Source: Streptomyces cinnamoneus
GTDB lineage: Bacteria > Actinomycetota > Actinomycetes > Streptomycetales > Streptomycetaceae
Length of the DNA: 64,000 nt
Reading direction: 5' to 3'
Assembly (NCBI RefSeq): GCF_002939475.1
Contig: NZ_PKFQ01000001.1
Span: forward strand, 3,779,001-3,843,000
Numbering within the stretch: position 1 is the first letter of the stretch; each line of letters begins with the position of its first letter. Shown here piece after piece: positions 60,431 through 64,000 of the stretch. The translations under genes and the position numbers were made by a program. Under the pieces are notes generated by a model, which did no database searches, was not told where the DNA came from, and saw only the letters and a program-made list of their open reading frames with translations.

Positions 60431-61549
60431 TCAGCGCAGCACGCCCTCCAGGAAGTCGCTGCCGAGCCGGGCCACCACGGTCACGTCCAGCTGGTGCATG
60501 ACGTACCGGCCGCGCCGGCGCGTGGTGACCAGGCCGGCCTTCTTCATGACCGCGATGTGCCGGGACACCTCGGGCGCGCTGATGTCGTGCGCGGCCGCCA
60601 GCTCGCCGGTGGTGTAGGACGCCCGCGCCAGGTAGCGGCACATGCGGATGCGCATCGGGTGGGACAGGGCCTCCAGGCGCAGCGTCAGCAGGTCGAGGGA
60701 GCGGGGTCCGGGCAGCTCGGGGGCGGCGACGGGGTAGTGGACGACGGGGCGCCAGCTGCGGGCGTGCAGCACCCACAGGTGGGGCCAGCCGAACGAGGAC
60801 GGGACGAACGTGACGCCCGGGCCGACCGCCGGGTCGAGTGCGGTCGTCCGGCCGCTGCCGAGCTTGTCGACGTGGATGCGGGACCCGTCGTCCGCCAGCG
60901 TCACGGCGGACGACACCTCGGCCAGCGCCTCGGCCAGGCCCTTGTGCCGCAGCACCTCGGTCTTGTGCCGGGCGTCGGCGGCGAGCTGGACGCGCACACG
61001 CTGCCAGATGTCGTGGAAGAACGCCTCCGCGCAGTCCTCGAACAGGCGGCGCATCCAGGCCCGTACGGCGGGCGGGTCGTCCAGCAGCCGCTTGGCGAAC
61101 GACAGCGGGCGGGGGCCGCGCGCCGTGGCCCGTTCGAGTGCCTGCTCCCGGGCCTCGGCGTCGACGAGGGGCGACGGGGCGCCGCTGCCGTAGCGGCTCG
61201 TGCAGGAGATCTCCATGGCGGCGTCGACGAACAGCTCGTCGCTCAGCCGGTCCAGCATGTCCAGGTCCTCGGCGAGCGTGGCGCCCGGCTGGCCCTGGGT
61301 GTCGGGCAGCGCCGCGAACGGCAGCGCGATGTCGGAGAACGTGGACGTCCACAGGAAGTCCGCCTCGCACAGCCGGTCCGCGAGCTCGGGCTTGAGGGCC
61401 GAGCTCGTCGCGGTGGTCCAGCCGTGCAGGCCGGGGTGGTGCCCCGGTTCGGCCAGGGCGTGCAGCGCGGTGCACAGCTCCAGCAGGGGGGAGGGGCGGA
61501 ACACCAGGCGCTCGGGCGGCAGCCCTGCGATGTCGATCGTCACGCTCAT
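60431..61549 (-). CDS. ArsR/SmtB-type regulator with N-terminal DUF5937-like domain
   Basis: 372 residues. The first about 270 residues form an actinobacterial helical domain; the C-terminal about 90 are a winged helix: LRLEALSHPMRIRMCRYLAR, TTGELAAAHDISAPEVSRHI, MKKAGLVTTRRRGRYVMHQL. No cysteine pair for metal sensing is seen in the recognition region. Convergent with the response regulator and divergent from the small gene at 61650. Target unknown. Confidence 0.87.
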   Translation of the reverse strand: MSVTIDIAGLPPERLVFRPSPLLELCTALHALAEPGHHPGLHGWTTATSSALKPELADRLCEADFLWTSTFSDIALPFAALPDTQGQPGATLAEDLDMLDRLSDELFVDAAMEISCTSRYGSGAPSPLVDAEAREQALERATARGPRPLSFAKRLLDDPPAVRAWMRRLFEDCAEAFFHDIWQRVRVQLAADARHKTEVLRHKGLAEALAEVSSAVTLADDGSRIHVDKLGSGRTTALDPAVGPGVTFVPSSFGWPHLWVLHARSWRPVVHYPVAAPELPGPRSLDLLTLRLEALSHPMRIRMCRYLARASYTTGELAAAHDISAPEVSRHIAVMKKAGLVTTRRRGRYVMHQLDVTVVARLGSDFLEGVLR

Positions 61550-61649
61550 GTGGTCATCGTGCCTTTCTTTTCGCAGGCCGGGGACGTCATTTGACGGTCA
61601 TCGTCAATCCACGCGCCAGCGGGCCGAAGTGCACAGCACCGTGGAGCAC

Positions 61650-61973
61650 ATGAACGCCACTCAGCAGCACATGCTCGACCTCTACCGCGCCGCCCAGCAC
61701 CAGGAGCCGGCTCCGCCCGCGCCGGGCACCGCCGAGCGGCAGGTCGTACGGGAGTTCCGCACCTGGCGCCGGTTCCAGGCGGTCGTCGACGAGCGGGCCG
61801 CGCACCGCCGCGCCCGCTGGGCGGCACTCTTCCGCCCGTTCCGCACCACTGTCGGGGCCGCCACCCCCGAGGCCGCCGCCCCGCAGGCGCCGCTCCGGCC
61901 CGAGCTCCGCTCCCCGGCCCGGCTCCTCGCCGACCGCACGCCCGAAGACTGCGCCCGCCCGGCCGGGCGCTGA
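61650..61973 (+). CDS. Small basic protein of unknown function
   Basis: 107 residues: MNATQQHMLDLYRAAQHQEP, then EFRTWRRFQAVVDERAAHRR and a Pro/Ala-rich C-terminus. No known motif. Strongly basic central helix. GGAG is only 3 nt from the ATG at 61650, so an in-frame GTG at 61629 (VHSTVEH) could be the start. Family resemblance to short Streptomyces proteins is from memory; real but uncharacterised. Confidence 0.6.
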   Translation: MNATQQHMLDLYRAAQHQEPAPPAPGTAERQVVREFRTWRRFQAVVDERAAHRRARWAALFRPFRTTVGAATPEAAAPQAPLRPELRSPARLLADRTPEDCARPAGR

Positions 61974-62125
61974 GCCGCCGGTCGTCCACAAGGCGGCCAC
62001 CAGAACGCGGCCCGAGCCGTCCACAGCCGGGGGACGGCCCACCCAGTCGCCGGAAGCGTCTCGCGTAGCATGACAAGGGAATCGTCCGGTACCCCCGCGG
62101 ACTGGAACGGAAGGCATCCCGCCGC

Positions 62126-63046
62126 GTGAACGCACATCTTTCCTCCGAGCCCGTCAGCCCGCAGGACCGACCCGCCAGGCTCACCGTCGGCGTGGTCGGC
62201 GCCGGCCGCGTCGGGCCGGCACTGGCCGCGTCGCTGCAGCTCGCCGGGCACCGCCCGGTCGCCGTGTCCGGCGTCTCCGACGCCTCCCGGCGTCGCGCCG
62301 CGGCGCTGCTGCCCGGCGTGCCCGTCACGACGCCTGCGGAGGTGCTCGCCCGCGCCGAGCTCGTCCTGCTGACCGTGCCCGACGACGCCCTGCCCGACCT
62401 GGTCGCGGGGCTCGCCCGGACCGGTGCCGTGCGCCCCGGCCAGCTGCTGGTGCACACGTCCGGCCGGCACGGCACCGCCGTCCTCGACCCGGCCACCCGC
62501 GCCGGCGGTCTGCCGCTGGCCCTGCACCCCGCCATGACCTTCACCGGCACCCCCGTCGACGTCCAGCGGCTGGCCGGCTGCTCCTTCGGCGTCACCGCCC
62601 CGCAGGAACTGCGGCTGGCGGCGGAGGCCCTGGTCATCGAGATGGGCGGCGAGCCCGAGTGGATCGAGGAGGCCGCCCGCCCGCTCTACCACGCGGCCCT
62701 CGCCCTCGGCGCCAACCACCTCGTCACGCTGGTGGCCCAGGCCATGGAGGTGCTGCGCACGGCCGGTGTCGAGAACCCCGCCCGCATGCTCGGCCCCCTC
62801 CTCGGCGCCGCCCTCGACAACGCCCTGCGCAGCGGCGACGCCGCCCTGACCGGCCCGGTGGCCCGCGGCGACGCCGGCACCGTCGCCGCGCACATCACGG
62901 AGCTGCGCAGCCACGCCCCCCAGGCCGTCGCCGGCTACCTGGCCATGGCCCGTACGACCGCGGACCGCGCCCTCGCGCACGGCCTGCTCAAGCCGGAACT
63001 GGCGGAGGACCTGCTCGGTGTCCTCGCGGACGGAGGCAACCAGTGA
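62126..63046 (+). CDS. Rossmann-fold/DUF2520 oxidoreductase-like protein
   Basis: 306 residues. N-terminal NADP-type Rossmann fold [20 protein letters not shown] and [25 protein letters not shown]; then the helical DUF2520 domain ([20 protein letters not shown]). This domain pair resembles ketopantoate-reductase-like enzymes. Its stop overlaps the panC start, so it probably supplies a pantothenate-pathway step, possibly reduction of ketopantoate; this is inferred from context. GTG start at 62126, about 10 nt after GGAAGG. Confidence 0.87.
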   Translation: MNAHLSSEPVSPQDRPARLTVGVVGAGRVGPALAASLQLAGHRPVAVSGVSDASRRRAAALLPGVPVTTPAEVLARAELVLLTVPDDALPDLVAGLARTGAVRPGQLLVHTSGRHGTAVLDPATRAGGLPLALHPAMTFTGTPVDVQRLAGCSFGVTAPQELRLAAEALVIEMGGEPEWIEEAARPLYHAALALGANHLVTLVAQAMEVLRTAGVENPARMLGPLLGAALDNALRSGDAALTGPVARGDAGTVAAHITELRSHAPQAVAGYLAMARTTADRALAHGLLKPELAEDLLGVLADGGNQ

Positions 63047-63909
63047 CCATCCAGCTCAGCCGCGAGGCCGCGGAGCTGCACGCCCTCCCGCGCGGCGGCC
63101 GCCGCGCCGTCGTGATGACCATGGGCGCCCTGCACGAGGGGCACGCCACGCTCGTCCGCGAGGCGCGCCGGCTGGCGGGGGAGGACGGCCAGGTCGTCGT
63201 CACCGTCTTCGTCAACCCGCTCCAGTTCGGCCCCGGCGAGGACCTCGACCGCTACCCGCGCACCCTCGAAGCCGATCTGCTGATCGCCGAGCGGGCCGGC
63301 GCCGACGTCGTCTTCGCCCCCTCCGTCGAGGAGGTCTACCCCGGCGGCGAGCCCCAGGTCCGCGTCACCGCGGGCCCGATGGGCGAGCGGCTGGAGGGCG
63401 CCTCCCGCCCCGGCCACTTCGACGGCATGCTCACCGTCGTCGCCAAGCTGCTGCACCTCACGCTGCCGGACCTCGCCCTCTTCGGGCAGAAGGACGCCCA
63501 GCAGCTCGCCCTGATCCGGCGCATGGTGCGCGACCTCAACTTCCCCGTCGAGATCGTCGGCGTCCCCACGGTCCGCGAGGGCGACAACCTCGCCCTGTCG
63601 AGCCGCAACCGCTACCTGTCGGACGCCGACCGGGCCACGGCGCTGGAGATCTCCCGCGCCCTGCTGACCGCCGCGGACGCCGCCGAGAAGGGCGCGGCGC
63701 CCGTCCGCCGCTCCGCCCGCGCGGTCCTCGACGACGCGGCGGGCATGGAGCCGCCGCTGCGCCTCGACTACGTGGCGCTCGTCGACCCCGCCGACTTCAC
63801 CGAGGTCCCCGACGACTACACCGGCGAGGCCGTCCTCGCCGTCGCGGCCAAGGTGGGCGCCACCCGTTTGATCGACAACCTTCCCCTCACCGTGGGAGCC
63901 GCACGATGA
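63043..63909 (+). CDS. panC: Pantothenate synthetase (pantoate-beta-alanine ligase)
   Basis: Joins pantoate and beta-alanine with ATP to pantothenate, the CoA precursor. 288 residues: [19 protein letters not shown] (nucleotidyl-transferase HxGH-type motif), [40 protein letters not shown], and [13 protein letters not shown] start overlaps the preceding stop (GTGA) and the panC stop overlaps the nadB ATG (ATGA), so three genes are translationally coupled. Confidence 0.95.
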   Translation: MTIQLSREAAELHALPRGGRRAVVMTMGALHEGHATLVREARRLAGEDGQVVVTVFVNPLQFGPGEDLDRYPRTLEADLLIAERAGADVVFAPSVEEVYPGGEPQVRVTAGPMGERLEGASRPGHFDGMLTVVAKLLHLTLPDLALFGQKDAQQLALIRRMVRDLNFPVEIVGVPTVREGDNLALSSRNRYLSDADRATALEISRALLTAADAAEKGAAPVRRSARAVLDDAAGMEPPLRLDYVALVDPADFTEVPDDYTGEAVLAVAAKVGATRLIDNLPLTVGAAR

Positions 63910-64000
63910 CCGGCATACGGCTCCCCGCCCCCCGCCCCGGCTGGTCCGTCGACGCCGACGTCGTCGTCATCGGTTCCGGGGTCGCGGGCCTGACCGTCGC
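63906..64000 (+). CDS. nadB: L-aspartate oxidase, N-terminus (3' truncated by window)
   Basis: 31 codons are visible: [13 protein letters not shown] then [16 protein letters not shown], an FAD-binding GXGXXG fold start. The identity as NadB (first step of NAD synthesis from aspartate) rests on this motif and the usual panC-nadB order in Streptomyces. Confidence 0.75.
   Translation, partial: MTGIRLPAPRPGWSVDADVVVIGSGVAGLTV

Overview
The window is very GC-rich and almost fully coding, with GTG starts, 4-nt ATGA/GTGA overlaps and a gene set typical of Streptomyces (or a close relative such as Kitasatospora): a TopA with a lysine-repeat tail, an MFS-thymidylate kinase fusion, an RppA-type type III polyketide synthase, an Mbl-type actin, a TipA-like MerR protein, DUF397 and WhiJ-like regulators, and an orphan NuoD next to a MidA/NDUFAF7-type methyltransferase. 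Assignments come from reading motifs and from memory of these families; no database was searched.

Layout. 1-13.7 kb is conserved housekeeping: the end of the proton-pumping pyrophosphatase hppA, a lipoprotein, a methyltransferase, topA, the MFS-tmk fusion, holB and a secreted tripeptidyl-peptidase-like hydrolase, then tRNA-Thr(CGT) with a strong terminator. 14-29.3 kb is accessory and regulatory: a secreted beta-lactamase-fold hydrolase, rppA, terB plus an mbl-type actin, a UBP zinc finger, a decayed block with remnants of ribosomal protein S14, a CobW-type metallochaperone and ribosomal protein S18, a three-gene DUF397/ATPase/WhiJ-like island, an aldehyde dehydrogenase, DinB and PadR genes, a VOC protein, a membrane-anchored esterase, a DUF4097 lipoprotein, and a deletion-joined VOC/TetR remnant. 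29.3-34.5 kb has a flavin monooxygenase with divergent TetR regulator, a TipA-like regulator, a YbjQ protein and a DedA protein with a repetitive tail.

34.5-50.6 kb returns to core functions: a ThrE-type exporter, ppa, a PBP4-type carboxypeptidase, a zincin, tilS-hpt-ftsH-folE, a short MITE-like element, an esterase divergent from an MprF/LPG-synthase-like protein, and folP-(NTF2-like)-folB-folK-DUF3180. With folE this gives most of the tetrahydrofolate pathway. 51-55 kb holds an osmoprotectant ABC transporter whose ATPase gene is divergent from its permease and binding-protein genes. 55-61.5 kb has a coiled-coil membrane protein, nuoD2 with its methyltransferase neighbour, a two-component pair and an ArsR-type regulator. 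61.6-64 kb has a small unknown gene and the start of a tightly overlapping DUF2520-panC-nadB operon (pantothenate and NAD synthesis).

Most notable are the decayed zinc-responsive ribosomal-protein block (19.5-20.6 kb), a 13-bp palindromic element shared by the promoter regions of the WhiJ-like island, the NuoD2/methyltransferase pair, a TipA variant lacking one of the two drug-pocket cysteines, a hairpin that appears to fold the ftsH leader so that its Shine-Dalgarno sits next to the start, and a MITE-like element.
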